Origin: Candidatus Calescibacterium sp.
GTDB taxonomy: Bacteria; Calescibacteriota; Calescibacteriia; Calescibacteriales; Calescibacteriaceae
Direction of reading: 5' to 3'
Assembly (NCBI GenBank): GCA_025060505.1
Contig: JANXBU010000003.1
Span: 1 to 47,123 of the forward strand
DNA: 47,123 nucleotides
In this document: positions 9,031 to 17,801 of the stretch, in pieces
Position numbering within the stretch: position 1 is the stretch's first letter
Layout: the number at the start of each line of letters is the position of its first letter
Notes under the pieces: generated by a model
Database searches by the model: none
Seen by the model: the letters and a program-made list of their open reading frames with translations, nothing else
What the model was told of the DNA's origin: nothing
Made by a program: the position numbers and the translations under genes

Positions 9031-9538
9031 GGTAGTTTTAGGTAAGTTTACCTACGTAGATGATGTAGAAGAGGCAATAGATGAACTCCTGAAAGCAGGT
9101 TATAACAAAAAAGATATACAATTTATATCATCATTTCCAATTGAAGATATTATAGATAAACTTGGTGGAACAGATAGTCCGGTAAAATTTCCAGTTCTTG
9201 TAGGTGGTCTTACAGGTTTTTCTGCAGCCATTGCTCTTGTGCTCGTAACATCGCTTGCTTATGTTCTGCCGGTTGGTGGAAAGCCTGTTGTTGCTTGGAT
9301 ACCATATGTAATAGTTATGTTTGAGATGACAGTTCTTTTAGGATCAATTTTCAATCTGCTTGGAGTTATATTGTTGTCACGCTTACCAGATATATTTTTC
9401 TTCCTCGGTTGGAGAGCCTATCTTCCTTCCTTCTCTGATGACAAATTCGGAATAGCCGTATACACAGATAAAATAGATGAGGTGGTTTCAATTTTTAAGA
9501 AGAACAACGTAGAGGAGGTCAGGGAATATGAGGTTTAA
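9023..9538 (+). CDS. actD: Alternative complex III subunit ActD (DUF3341)
   Basis: The start is set at ATG 9023, preceded by the excellent Shine-Dalgarno sequence GGAGGTGA (9010-9017). This gives 171 residues starting MGKVVLGKFTYVDDVEEAID, the usual DUF3341 beginning. The open frame extends upstream to 8903, but that part lies inside actC and is not coding. ActD has a cytoplasmic alpha/beta domain, two transmembrane helices (about 62-84 and 98-122) with a PVGGKP loop, and a short cytoplasmic tail. It is a structural subunit of ACIII without cofactors. It overlaps actC by eight bases and actE by eleven. Confidence 0.93.
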   Translation: MGKVVLGKFTYVDDVEEAIDELLKAGYNKKDIQFISSFPIEDIIDKLGGTDSPVKFPVLVGGLTGFSAAIALVLVTSLAYVLPVGGKPVVAWIPYVIVMFEMTVLLGSIFNLLGVILLSRLPDIFFFLGWRAYLPSFSDDKFGIAVYTDKIDEVVSIFKKNNVEEVREYEV

Positions 9539-10076
9539 AATCTTTATATTTTTGTTTTTGATTGTTTTTGGCTTTGCTTATACACTATATCCATGGCCAT
9601 GGACAAGGGATATGTACTTTTCTCCTACTGTGAATCATGAGAAAAAACCCAAAGCAGATACAGAAGCAATACCCAGAGGCGGGGCGAATCCAGTCATTTT
9701 AGCCAAGAGAAAACTACAGAATCCGGTTTTGGTTAAAAACTCTTTCAACGAGTATAAAAATCCTGTTCGTCCAACAGAGGAATCAATCAAGAATGGAGAG
9801 AGATTATACAACATATACTGTATAGGTTGCCATGGAAAGCAAGGTGTAGGAGATGGTGAAGTTGCAAAGAGGATGGTTCCGCCGCAAAACCTTCAGTCTG
9901 ATTATGCTAAAAACCTTCCAGATGGTTATATTTTTGCCACTATTATAGGGGGAAGTGTTATAATGCCCGCTCAGAAAAAGGCTCTTTCTGAGAAAGAAGT
10001 TTGGGATATCGTGAACTATGTGAGAAAGTTGCAGGGATTTGATGTTATGGCAAGATGGGAACAGATGAACAAATAA
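9528..10076 (+). CDS. actE: Alternative complex III subunit ActE, monohaem cytochrome c
   Basis: A 182-residue exported cytochrome c. The N-terminal hydrophobic segment (about 3-20) is followed by the ActE-typical WPWTRDMYFSPTVN and a proline-rich stretch. The single haem motif CIGCH lies near residue 98, with a distal methionine in the SVIMPAQ segment near 145. The start overlaps the end of actD, and GGAGG (9513-9517) precedes it. In ACIII this subunit is on the periplasmic face and probably hands electrons to the terminal oxidase or a soluble carrier. The signal sequence lacks an obvious lipobox cysteine, unlike some ActE proteins. Confidence 0.93.
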   Translation: MRFKIFIFLFLIVFGFAYTLYPWPWTRDMYFSPTVNHEKKPKADTEAIPRGGANPVILAKRKLQNPVLVKNSFNEYKNPVRPTEESIKNGERLYNIYCIGCHGKQGVGDGEVAKRMVPPQNLQSDYAKNLPDGYIFATIIGGSVIMPAQKKALSEKEVWDIVNYVRKLQGFDVMARWEQMNK

Positions 10077-10104
10077 GATGAATTAATAGGGAGGGAATTA
10101 CGTT

Positions 10105-11298
10105 ATGAAGCATTTTGAGTTTACAGAAACCGAAGCTAAAAGGAATTTTTTCAGTGGAACTATAAATCCGGTAGCCTACATTGTTTTGGGTATTTCTATT
10201 GTTGTTGCTTTTCTTGGTCTGACATCTGATCCAAAGAGGTTCTGGGGTATATTCCATACGAACCTTCTCTTCTTTCTTGGTATAGCGCAGGGAAGTGCTC
10301 TTTTTTATGCTCTTGTTAAAGTTACAAAGGGGTACTGGTCTGTTCCAATTATAAGGGTTATTCCATATGGAATTTTGCTTCTACCAATTGTGACTGTGCT
10401 TTTCTTTATTGAGTGGATTTTTGGCGGAAAATATATTTTCCCTTACTTTCATCCAGAAGAAATCCATCATCACAGATTTGGTTGGCTTTCTCCATCGTTT
10501 GTCTTCACCAGAGATGCGATTATTCTTTTGATTATGAACTTTTTGAGCTTACGACTGGTTGGATATTCTCTTGCAACAGATGGACTAAAAATTCCTTTTA
10601 TACCTTCTCCAAATGTTTCGCCAGATGTTGCTATTAAGAAAATTCATTCACTTAGTAAAGCCGTTGTAGTCTTTTTCGTAGTTGGTTATACCATCTTTGG
10701 TTGGGATCAAGCCATGTATCTCGATCCGCATTGGTACAGCACTATATTTGGAGCTCGTTTCTTCATAACAATGCACCTGACATACCTTGCTACCTTTTCT
10801 TTCATAAACTCATATCTTATGACGAAACAGGAATTTGTAGAGAAGGTAGGTAAAAAATATCTCAACAACGTAGGAACTCTGATTTTTGGATTTTGTATAT
10901 TCTGGTCTTATCTGTTTTATGCGGAGCTCGTGGTTATATACATGGGAAATATACCTGAATTTACACACTGGTATGTTGATAGAATTTACTCACCATGGAG
11001 AATTACTTTCTTCCTTGAAATCTTTTTAGTTTTTGTTATTCCATTCTTAACTCTTCTTCATATTCCTATAAAGACAAACCCGAGAATACTTCCTTTCATA
11101 GCTTCGGCTGTTCTTTTGGGTCTATTTATAAGAACCTATGATGTTGCATACTTTGAGATAGTGAAATCTGAAGCTCCTCAGTTCGGATGGATTGAGCTCG
11201 GTGTTACTGCTGGTTTCGTTTCACTTACATATATTATCTCTAAATTTTATCTTCGTAAGACAAACGCTTTCCCAATATACGAAGCCGAAAATTTCTAA
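10105..11298 (+). CDS. actF: Alternative complex III subunit ActF, NrfD-like membrane protein
   Basis: This is the second NrfD-like polytopic subunit: 397 residues with about ten helices, related to ActC but shorter. Recognisable ActF features are the early GTINPVAYIVLG segment, the HEEIHHHRFGWLS-like periplasmic loop (EEIHHHRFGWLSP near 113-125) and MYLDPHWYSTIFGARFF near 207. It is proposed to contribute to proton movement in ACIII. GGGAGG (10090-10095) precedes ATG 10105. It is the last ACIII gene; no actG and no cytochrome oxidase genes follow, and the next gene has its own promoter. Confidence 0.94.
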   Translation: MKHFEFTETEAKRNFFSGTINPVAYIVLGISIVVAFLGLTSDPKRFWGIFHTNLLFFLGIAQGSALFYALVKVTKGYWSVPIIRVIPYGILLLPIVTVLFFIEWIFGGKYIFPYFHPEEIHHHRFGWLSPSFVFTRDAIILLIMNFLSLRLVGYSLATDGLKIPFIPSPNVSPDVAIKKIHSLSKAVVVFFVVGYTIFGWDQAMYLDPHWYSTIFGARFFITMHLTYLATFSFINSYLMTKQEFVEKVGKKYLNNVGTLIFGFCIFWSYLFYAELVVIYMGNIPEFTHWYVDRIYSPWRITFFLEIFLVFVIPFLTLLHIPIKTNPRILPFIASAVLLGLFIRTYDVAYFEIVKSEAPQFGWIELGVTAGFVSLTYIISKFYLRKTNAFPIYEAENF

Positions 11299-11304
11299 AA
11301 AGTT

Positions 11305-11310
11305 TATAAT
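11305..11310 (+). promoter_or_regulatory. TATAAT -10 element, leaderless-type, for the lipoprotein gene
   Basis: A perfect TATAAT lies seven bases before ATG 11318, so transcription should start at or within a base or two of the start codon. There is no Shine-Dalgarno sequence. It lies just past the actF stop at 11298, separating this gene from the ACIII operon. Confidence 0.55.
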
Positions 11311-11317
11311 TTATTTG

Positions 11318-12115
11318 ATGTCTCGTTTCTTTATTATTCTGTTTCTTTTGCTTCCACTTGCGCTTTGTGGGAAGAAAAATGAAAGGAGTGATATGAAACT
11401 TTCAAGTTCTGATATAGAAAAAATATATTTTTCTGTTACCTATTCTGCTTATCTTGTAAGTAACATTTCGTCCTTCATAATGTTGATGGCTTCAAAAACA
11501 GATGAATGTATTACTTCAGATGGAAATCAGAAGATTTTCAACTGCTCTTCTACATCTCCCGCTGTTTTTGGGTCAATCTTGGTAGATGGAATTATTTACT
11601 TTTTAAATCTCACTGTTGTATCTGATACATTACAGGGTAATCTTTCGGGAACAGCACAGGTAAGGGGAGAAGGTTTAATGTTGAGCGAAATCTCAATAAA
11701 AATAACCTCAATTTCAGATAATCCACCAAAGAATGGAGAGATAAAGATCAATAGTGTTTTATTTTCTGGGATAAAAAATGGTTTTTCAGCGTTCGCATCA
11801 AATGGTAAAGTCTCTATTTACTGGACAGATATAGTTGAAATGGAACTTAAAGATTTCAGATACTCTCAGTATACTGATCCAAACACTATCTACACAAATG
11901 TTGTTTTCTATGGTGATTTGAATTTTCCAGCGGATGAAAATCTGTGTATCAGAAATATATCAGGAAGATTTGATGTTTCATTGCTCGGAGTTGTTTCTCC
12001 CGATGGAAATATTCCGTGTCCTGTTGAGGGAAGTATAAAGTTTGGAGCATCTATAATGGATGCAAAATCCATTTCCTGTGATAGTAGATTTCGTTGCAGC
12101 ACATTTATTTTTTGA
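11318..12115 (+). CDS. Predicted lipoprotein of unknown function, 265 aa
   Basis: Starting at ATG 11318 gives a clean lipoprotein signal: MSRFFIILFLLLPLALCGKK, with lipobox LALC and Cys17 as the acylated residue. This start is also supported by the TATAAT seven bases upstream. The frame is open further upstream to 11192, but that part overlaps actF and would bury the signal. The mature part is beta-rich with many Ser/Thr/Asn, four further cysteines toward the C-terminus and a middle cysteine pair. I recognise no domain. Product position is periplasmic or outer-membrane attached. Its place after the ACIII operon may be chance, given the separate promoter. Confidence 0.78.
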   Translation: MSRFFIILFLLLPLALCGKKNERSDMKLSSSDIEKIYFSVTYSAYLVSNISSFIMLMASKTDECITSDGNQKIFNCSSTSPAVFGSILVDGIIYFLNLTVVSDTLQGNLSGTAQVRGEGLMLSEISIKITSISDNPPKNGEIKINSVLFSGIKNGFSAFASNGKVSIYWTDIVEMELKDFRYSQYTDPNTIYTNVVFYGDLNFPADENLCIRNISGRFDVSLLGVVSPDGNIPCPVEGSIKFGASIMDAKSISCDSRFRCSTFIF

Positions 12116-12214
12116 TATTAACTTTTCTCTTTTCAGCTGAAGTAAATAGTGTATCAATCACCATTGGTTTTTAGATATACACCATATAGCTGCTACAATA
12201 TTTAGTTTATTTTA

Positions 12215-13294
12215 CTATCTTTTGTATATAGGGCACTGCTTGCAGAATTGCGGTGGATTGCTTCTGAAATTTCTTATAAATTTCGCTCTATTTTGGTAGA
12301 AAGTCTTTTCATTCTCAAATATATTACCCATAATAGATTCCGTTGGAAAGAAGAACGGATACGGCATACAGCATGGATATAAAGTTCCGTTCACTCTTAT
12401 GGTTGCCATAAAATATGCTAAGTAGCAATATCCGTTTGCTCTTGTTCCTATATCTTCAAAATTGTTCAGAACAATCTCTATTTTGTTTTTGTATTTTTCT
12501 TTGAGCCCCTGAACCTTTTGACGGGATTTTTCAGATGGAACATGGAGTTCCGGAACATTGAAAAGTAATCTTTGAAACTTGATTCTATCTACGCCTATTT
12601 TGATTCCATTTTTTATTATTTCTTCTGCATCTTCTGTATTCTCCTCTGAAAGAACTGCGTTTATACTTATTATTGGTAGGTATTTTCCAGTCTTTCTCTT
12701 TGCTTCAACGAGTTTTTGGAGGTTATGCAAAACTTTTTTAAGATCACCTCCTTCTCTTATTTTTGAAAATTTCTTTTCATCAAAAGAATCAACAGATGCG
12801 TGTATCTCATATAGACCTGATTGAATAACCTGATATGGATCTGGCAAAACAGAGAAATTTGAGAATATATTTACCAATATGTTTCTTTCAGAGCTTGCAT
12901 ACTTTATCATCTTTATTGTATCCTTAGATAGAAATGGTTCCCCAGATAGGTTCATTATAGCTACAAATGCTTCTGGTATTTTTTCAAATATTTTTGAGAA
13001 ATCTTCAAACCTCATGAATTCCTTTTTGTTCTCACCAGCTCTGCACATCAGACAGTTGAAATTGCATCCACTTACGGTTTCAATCTGAAGTATGCTCGGT
13101 TTTATGTTGTTGATGATTATTCCGTATCTCCATGCAACGAAAGACAGAAGTATGTTTTTGGCTCTTCTCAAAGCTAATTTGGCATTGTTCAGCGGAAAAA
13201 TTTTGTTCGCTACGTATGATATTCTCATTATTTCTTCTTTCGTTCTTATTCTTCTTGAAATTCCAAACCTACTGAGTATAAAATCTAAAACCAT
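12215..13294 (-). CDS. Radical SAM enzyme with SPASM-like C-terminal cysteines (paralogue 1)
   Basis: This is a 359-residue radical SAM protein. The CX3CX2C cluster motif is Cys77, Cys81 and Cys84, preceded by the family-specific lead PSILQIETVSGCN. GEPFLSKD provides the SAM-contacting glycine-rich motif. The C-terminal half has further cysteines (GYCYLAYF, YPCCMPYPFF, FCKQCPIYKR) in a SPASM-like arrangement for auxiliary iron-sulfur clusters. It shares its N-terminal helix pattern (arginine pair, then 'NILLSF..WRYG') and C-terminal CxxCPIY end with three other proteins at 16684, 17802 and 18879. The substrate is unknown; SPASM proteins often modify peptides, but some act on other substrates. 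It diverges from a membrane protein gene with only 16 bases between starts. Confidence 0.85.
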   Translation of the reverse strand: MVLDFILSRFGISRRIRTKEEIMRISYVANKIFPLNNAKLALRRAKNILLSFVAWRYGIIINNIKPSILQIETVSGCNFNCLMCRAGENKKEFMRFEDFSKIFEKIPEAFVAIMNLSGEPFLSKDTIKMIKYASSERNILVNIFSNFSVLPDPYQVIQSGLYEIHASVDSFDEKKFSKIREGGDLKKVLHNLQKLVEAKRKTGKYLPIISINAVLSEENTEDAEEIIKNGIKIGVDRIKFQRLLFNVPELHVPSEKSRQKVQGLKEKYKNKIEIVLNNFEDIGTRANGYCYLAYFMATIRVNGTLYPCCMPYPFFFPTESIMGNIFENEKTFYQNRAKFIRNFRSNPPQFCKQCPIYKR

Positions 13295-13307
13295 ACAATA
13301 AAAATTA
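13294..13307. promoter_or_regulatory. Compact divergent promoter region between radical SAM 1 and GT-C-like gene 1
   Basis: The whole intergenic region is 16 bases (13295-13310). On the plus strand TACAAT (13294-13299) lies eleven bases before ATG 13311. On the minus strand TAATTT (complement of 13302-13307) lies seven bases before ATG 13294. The -35 regions would fall inside the opposite coding sequences. The elements are assigned by position only. Confidence 0.35.
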
Positions 13308-13310
13308 GAT

Positions 13311-14957
13311 ATGACGAAGAAAAATTACCGTTTGTTGATATTCTCTGCTATTTTGTTTTTTGTGGTTCTGAACAACTTTTATCTTGACCAATCTATACAT
13401 TCCGAGGGCGTTGGAATAGTTTCTGTTTGGCCGAAAATCATTTTTGGTATTGACTTTGAAAAAGGTAAATTCATATATTCCGATGAAATAGTTGTGAGTA
13501 AGGAACTTGGACCAATTAAACTGAATTTCAACTCATTTTTCCCATATCTTACGGCTGAGATTTTCGGAAAGGATTTAATGATATCTTGGGTTTTCTACTA
13601 TACACCGTTTGTTCCATACATACTTTTTTCTTTCGTAAAAGATAACCCAGCTGTGCAGAAATACATAATACTTATTCCATTCGTGCTTATATTTATCGCC
13701 TATTTTATTTCTTCTCTGAAGCTTGCAAATCTCATGTTTCAAAATTTTTTCAAAGATAAAAAATTCCCGAGCTTATTGTTCATTCTTTTTCTTATCTCTT
13801 CTCCATCTTTGTACTGTTTGTTCTATCAGCTTCATCACCTTCAGGCATCCATTTTCTTTAATCTTTTTGCCATCTCAATTATTCAGAGAAGGTATTTTTG
13901 GAGCGGTTTTTTAGGAGGACTTACTCTTTACTCTTATTCTCCATCTGTTTTCCTTGTTGTTGGTCTATATCTGACACAAATTGTCAAAAATCGTGATTTC
14001 AGAAAAACTTTATTATCAATGCTTTTTTCTTTTATGTTTTTAGTTCCATACATATTTCACTTGTATGTTGCCGAAAAGATAAATTACAAACAGATCTACG
14101 GATGTACCGATTGTATATTTTATAACGCTTATACAGAGATCTATAATTTTTTTGGTCAGAAGATCAGGACTTTTTCTCTTGATGAATTGGGTAAAAACAT
14201 ACAAAAAGATTTTTTACCATCGATTCCAAAATTATTTTCATCTTTTGTGGCAGGTTTCTTCGGAGAATTAAAAAAATCTTTCTCTATATCAGATCTATTT
14301 TTGATATATGGAATAACGTATGAACATTCTGAATTTCACAATCTTGCTAACATTTCTATTTGGGTATTTCTTATTATTTTCTTTGTTTTTGGTTTTCTCT
14401 TTTTCACCGGAACATTTGAGTTTATAGCCTTAATTGTATGTGGATTTATGTATTTTATTTTTGGATATATTTTCCCAACTGTCCCGAAAATGCTATATCT
14501 TCTTTTGCCGTTTTTTTCTATTTTGTTTGTAAAATTGTTCTTTGAACTTCAGAGGTTCGCAAAAGACATAGCTTTCATTCTCATTTTTTCTATGATTTTT
14601 CGTATGATTGATATCTACGGTATTACTGAGAAGTATAATGATTACTTCAGAACAAAAGAAGTGAAAGAAGTTGTGGAATTTGTTGTAGATAGCTCAATGA
14701 AAAATATTTATGTCTTTTCACTACCATTAGCATTTTTTTACTATAGCGAGGGAAGAATCAACCCAACTACTATAGCTATTTACAGATGGACAGAAGATCA
14801 GAAATACAAAATAGCAGAGTTTATTGCACAAAATGTGGATTCACTTGTTATACAGAAGGATTTCGAACCTATATTTCTCAAAGTTGATTCTATGCGAAAA
14901 AATTTTGAGGTGGTTTTTAAGAGCGAATCTTATTTGGTGTTCAGAAGAAAAGAATAA
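13311..14957 (+). CDS. Polytopic membrane protein, GT-C glycosyltransferase-like (1)
   Basis: This 548-residue protein has about eleven hydrophobic helices. A long first extracytoplasmic loop (about 28-85) follows helix 1, and a soluble C-terminal region starts after about residue 430. This layout resembles GT-C enzymes, which use polyprenyl-phosphate sugars on the outer face of the inner membrane. I see no decisive catalytic motif, so the enzyme class is inferred from topology and context only. A pair of cysteines (CTDC, about 264-267) lies in a periplasmic loop. It is divergent from radical SAM 1 and lies 219 bases upstream of a second protein of similar layout. Confidence 0.62.
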   Translation: MTKKNYRLLIFSAILFFVVLNNFYLDQSIHSEGVGIVSVWPKIIFGIDFEKGKFIYSDEIVVSKELGPIKLNFNSFFPYLTAEIFGKDLMISWVFYYTPFVPYILFSFVKDNPAVQKYIILIPFVLIFIAYFISSLKLANLMFQNFFKDKKFPSLLFILFLISSPSLYCLFYQLHHLQASIFFNLFAISIIQRRYFWSGFLGGLTLYSYSPSVFLVVGLYLTQIVKNRDFRKTLLSMLFSFMFLVPYIFHLYVAEKINYKQIYGCTDCIFYNAYTEIYNFFGQKIRTFSLDELGKNIQKDFLPSIPKLFSSFVAGFFGELKKSFSISDLFLIYGITYEHSEFHNLANISIWVFLIIFFVFGFLFFTGTFEFIALIVCGFMYFIFGYIFPTVPKMLYLLLPFFSILFVKLFFELQRFAKDIAFILIFSMIFRMIDIYGITEKYNDYFRTKEVKEVVEFVVDSSMKNIYVFSLPLAFFYYSEGRINPTTIAIYRWTEDQKYKIAEFIAQNVDSLVIQKDFEPIFLKVDSMRKNFEVVFKSESYLVFRRKE

Positions 14958-15176
14958 ATTATTTCTTAGTTTTATATCATAAAAATCAAAGCTTTACCAT
15001 ATTTTGATTGTTTCTGAAATCTTTCTCTTTTTGTGGTATCTTTTTAGTTACAAAGCATAGGATTGGGTATAGCTTGTGATTGAATATATTTTTGAAATAT
15101 TTTTATATGTTGTTTTTGAATTTTTCATGCTCAGGGAGCTTAGAATAAAATTTCTTGGCTTAGAAAATATTTCTAT
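14958..15176. other. 219-base gap with weak inverted repeat
   Basis: An inverted repeat, AATCAAA (14984-14990) and TTTGATT (15003-15009) with a 12-base loop, follows the first membrane-protein gene. It could be a weak terminator, though no long T-run follows. The rest is AT-rich with no gene that I can support. Confidence 0.25.
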
Positions 15177-16682
15177 ATGAATCTCCTAAGAAATTTGAAT
15201 GCAGAAAGCTTCAAGCGAAATGCAACTTTTCTATTCTTTTTGCTCTGTACTTTATGCATAATGTATCCCGAGAATATCAATGATTTGTTCTACTACGATG
15301 ATAATCCAATAAGATACATGATAGCAAAAAGCTGGGTAGAGGGCAAACTTTCGGAGCAAGAAAAAAAATTTTTTCTCGCTTATGGGTCATCAGAGATATA
15401 CATACCATTCTTCTATATAGCTAGGGTATTAAAAGTAGATTATGAGCTTGCATATAATCTTTCATCTATACTGATTTTGATTCTCAGCTTGTTATGGATT
15501 TTCTACTCTCTGCCAAAGGACTTCAAAGATATATATATTATTTTTCCTTTTTTATGTTTGTTTGCCATTGTATGTCTTACAAAAGGTTCAATGCATTGGC
15601 TTGTTGTATCATCTGTACTACTAAACATAATTTGCTCTAGGGAGGTAAAGCCAATACACTATATAGCTATGGGTATATCTTACATAATTTCTCCACCACT
15701 TGTTGTTATCTCCGGAATGCTGTTTTTGATTTTTCTGTTTCGTGGAGATAGGAAGAAAGCTTTTTTGTTTGTGATTCCATTTTTATTTTCAATACCGAAG
15801 TTCATTATTGTATCTGAAATAACTCTTGAGGAGGTAAAAAAAACTCTTAATATGGCTCACCAGATTGGTAGACAAATTGTTGGAGAAACTCATTCATTTG
15901 CACCACCAGTACCATCTGTATTTATAAGACCATTCAAAGCAGATTATTTTGAGAATCCTTTACTTCCCGGAGTTATCATATACCTTACTTTTATCAGGAG
16001 TATTTTTACAAGAGATAAATTTGCGGTATTTGTTTTTGTATCTTTCTATGTATTCATATTTGTTTCAATTCTAATTTTTGAGTTGTGGATAAAAGGTTAC
16101 AATATACCAGATATAGTTGTAAGTATGCTTTCGTTTTTTTTCACATCAAATCCTTTCAGGTTTGCTCCAATAGCATTGGCTTACCTGATAATAAATTCCG
16201 AAAATAAATCTTATGACAAGGTTTTGGGTTTGATTGTAGTCACAGCAATTGTTTTGGCATCTGTTCAATCTGTTGCAAGTAAACAAGGAGAACTACCAAG
16301 AAAGATACCGGAGGAGATAAAATCTTTTATAAGATTTTTGAATGAAATAGATCATAAAAGGATCTTGGTTGAGGGCGATGTACACTTTATAGAAAATGGA
16401 AAACTAGTTCATCCACTCTATAACTCTCATATAATATCGTATATAGTTGCTGAAGTTAATAATAAAGAATTTTACGGTGGCGTTTTCCCTTGGCAACTTT
16501 ATAAATATAACTTTTTCTTTGGTAAGTTTAATTCAAAACCTCTGCAAGAATCAGATATACTTGATTTCATAATTAAAAATAGAATAGAGGCAGTTATATG
16601 TTGGTCAGATCAATGCACAGATTTCTTCTCTAAAGACAAAATATTTCATTTTGGTAAGTTCAAATTTATAAATTTAAAGTGA
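15177..16682 (+). CDS. Polytopic membrane protein, GT-C glycosyltransferase-like (2)
   Basis: This 501-residue protein has about ten hydrophobic helices and a soluble C-terminal tail from about residue 390. An acidic loop follows helix 1 (LFYYDDNPIRYM, about 41-52), where GT-C enzymes carry a catalytic or metal-binding Asp. A polyprenyl-sugar-dependent glycosyltransferase is therefore plausible but unproven. The stop codon (TGA 16680-16682) is one base before the GTG start of the second radical SAM gene, a strong sign that the two proteins are co-translated and work in the same process. Confidence 0.65.
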   Translation: MNLLRNLNAESFKRNATFLFFLLCTLCIMYPENINDLFYYDDNPIRYMIAKSWVEGKLSEQEKKFFLAYGSSEIYIPFFYIARVLKVDYELAYNLSSILILILSLLWIFYSLPKDFKDIYIIFPFLCLFAIVCLTKGSMHWLVVSSVLLNIICSREVKPIHYIAMGISYIISPPLVVISGMLFLIFLFRGDRKKAFLFVIPFLFSIPKFIIVSEITLEEVKKTLNMAHQIGRQIVGETHSFAPPVPSVFIRPFKADYFENPLLPGVIIYLTFIRSIFTRDKFAVFVFVSFYVFIFVSILIFELWIKGYNIPDIVVSMLSFFFTSNPFRFAPIALAYLIINSENKSYDKVLGLIVVTAIVLASVQSVASKQGELPRKIPEEIKSFIRFLNEIDHKRILVEGDVHFIENGKLVHPLYNSHIISYIVAEVNNKEFYGGVFPWQLYKYNFFFGKFNSKPLQESDILDFIIKNRIEAVICWSDQCTDFFSKDKIFHFGKFKFINLK

Positions 16683-16683
16683 A

Positions 16684-17766
16684 GTGGCAAGATACATTAA
16701 TACAAGGTATAGACAATTCAGATTTCTGTTGAACAAAGCTTTTCCATCTTGGGAACCCCTTTTATCTGTAAGAAGATTCTGGAATCTTATGTTTAGCTAT
16801 TTGCAATGGAAATTTGGGATAAGTTTTTTTGCTACAAAACCAACAATGCTCACAGTTGAGGTGGTCAGAGGATGCAATATAAACTGTATTATGTGTGGAG
16901 CAGGGGAAACAAAAAAGAGCTTCCTTTCATTTGATAAATTCAAGGAATTAATTGAAAACTTTGAGGAGACAATTTTCATATTTCTGTATCTGTGGGGTGA
17001 GCCGTTCCTCTCAAAAGATATAACTAAAATAATAAGATATGCTTCTGTTCAAAAGAGCAAAATTGTTACTGTATACTCAAATTTCACAGTTCTTCCAGAT
17101 GAGGTAGAGCTTATAAATTCAGAACCTTATGAGATAACTGCTTCTATTGATACATTTGATAAGAAAAAATACGAGTTCATAAGAACTGGGGCAAAATTCG
17201 ATAAGGTTATTGAAAACCTACAAAAGCTCATCAAAACGAAACAGAAGCTAAGGAAGAATTTCCCAATCATAGGCATAAATTCAATAGTATCAGAAGAAAC
17301 CTTAGATGATTTTGAGCTGAATATAAAGATGGCGATAGAACTCGGGGTTGATAAGATAAAGTTTCAAGGATTGTTCCCATTTCCAAAAACAGGATTAAAG
17401 GATATATCAGACAGAAACAAAATAAAAAAGATAACAGAAATCAAAAAAAAATACAGTGATAGAATAAAGATAGAAATACTCCCATTTTATGGTGGTATAG
17501 GAGATGATTTTCCAAAAGGATATTGTTTTTTAGCTCATTTTTCTGGAGCCATAGATACAAATGGTTATGCCTTACCATGTTGTATGCCAAATCAGTTCTT
17601 CAACAATCTATCAGCTCTTCTACTCAGTTCATATAGAAATGATTCAATTCTAGGAAATGTTTTTGAAGATCACAAAACATACATTAGAAACAGAGTAGAT
17701 TTTCTGAGATCTTTTCGTAACTCTCGTCCTACGTTTTGTTCGAATTGTCCGCTATATTACAGATAG
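16684..17766 (+). CDS. Radical SAM enzyme with SPASM-like C-terminal cysteines (paralogue 2)
   Basis: This 360-residue paralogue has CX3CX2C at Cys64, Cys68 and Cys71 after the lead TVEVVRGCN, and LWGEPFLSKD as the glycine-rich SAM motif. C-terminal cysteines occur in GYCFLAHF, LPCCMPNQFF and TFCSNCPLYYR. It is closest in detail to paralogue 1 (both have CCMP and the AGExKK continuation after the cluster motif). The GTG start at 16684 follows the stop of the GT-C-like gene by one base and has no separate Shine-Dalgarno sequence, implying translational coupling. The substrate is unknown, and the coupling suggests a membrane-associated target. Confidence 0.86.
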   Translation: MARYINTRYRQFRFLLNKAFPSWEPLLSVRRFWNLMFSYLQWKFGISFFATKPTMLTVEVVRGCNINCIMCGAGETKKSFLSFDKFKELIENFEETIFIFLYLWGEPFLSKDITKIIRYASVQKSKIVTVYSNFTVLPDEVELINSEPYEITASIDTFDKKKYEFIRTGAKFDKVIENLQKLIKTKQKLRKNFPIIGINSIVSEETLDDFELNIKMAIELGVDKIKFQGLFPFPKTGLKDISDRNKIKKITEIKKKYSDRIKIEILPFYGGIGDDFPKGYCFLAHFSGAIDTNGYALPCCMPNQFFNNLSALLLSSYRNDSILGNVFEDHKTYIRNRVDFLRSFRNSRPTFCSNCPLYYR

Positions 17767-17801
17767 AAATTTTTTCGGTCAATCAGTTGTGAATTGATAA
17801 T

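Noticed and set aside
11192-11317. Upstream extension of the lipoprotein frame
   Set aside because: It overlaps actF; the ATG at 11318 gives a perfect lipoprotein signal and follows a TATAAT.
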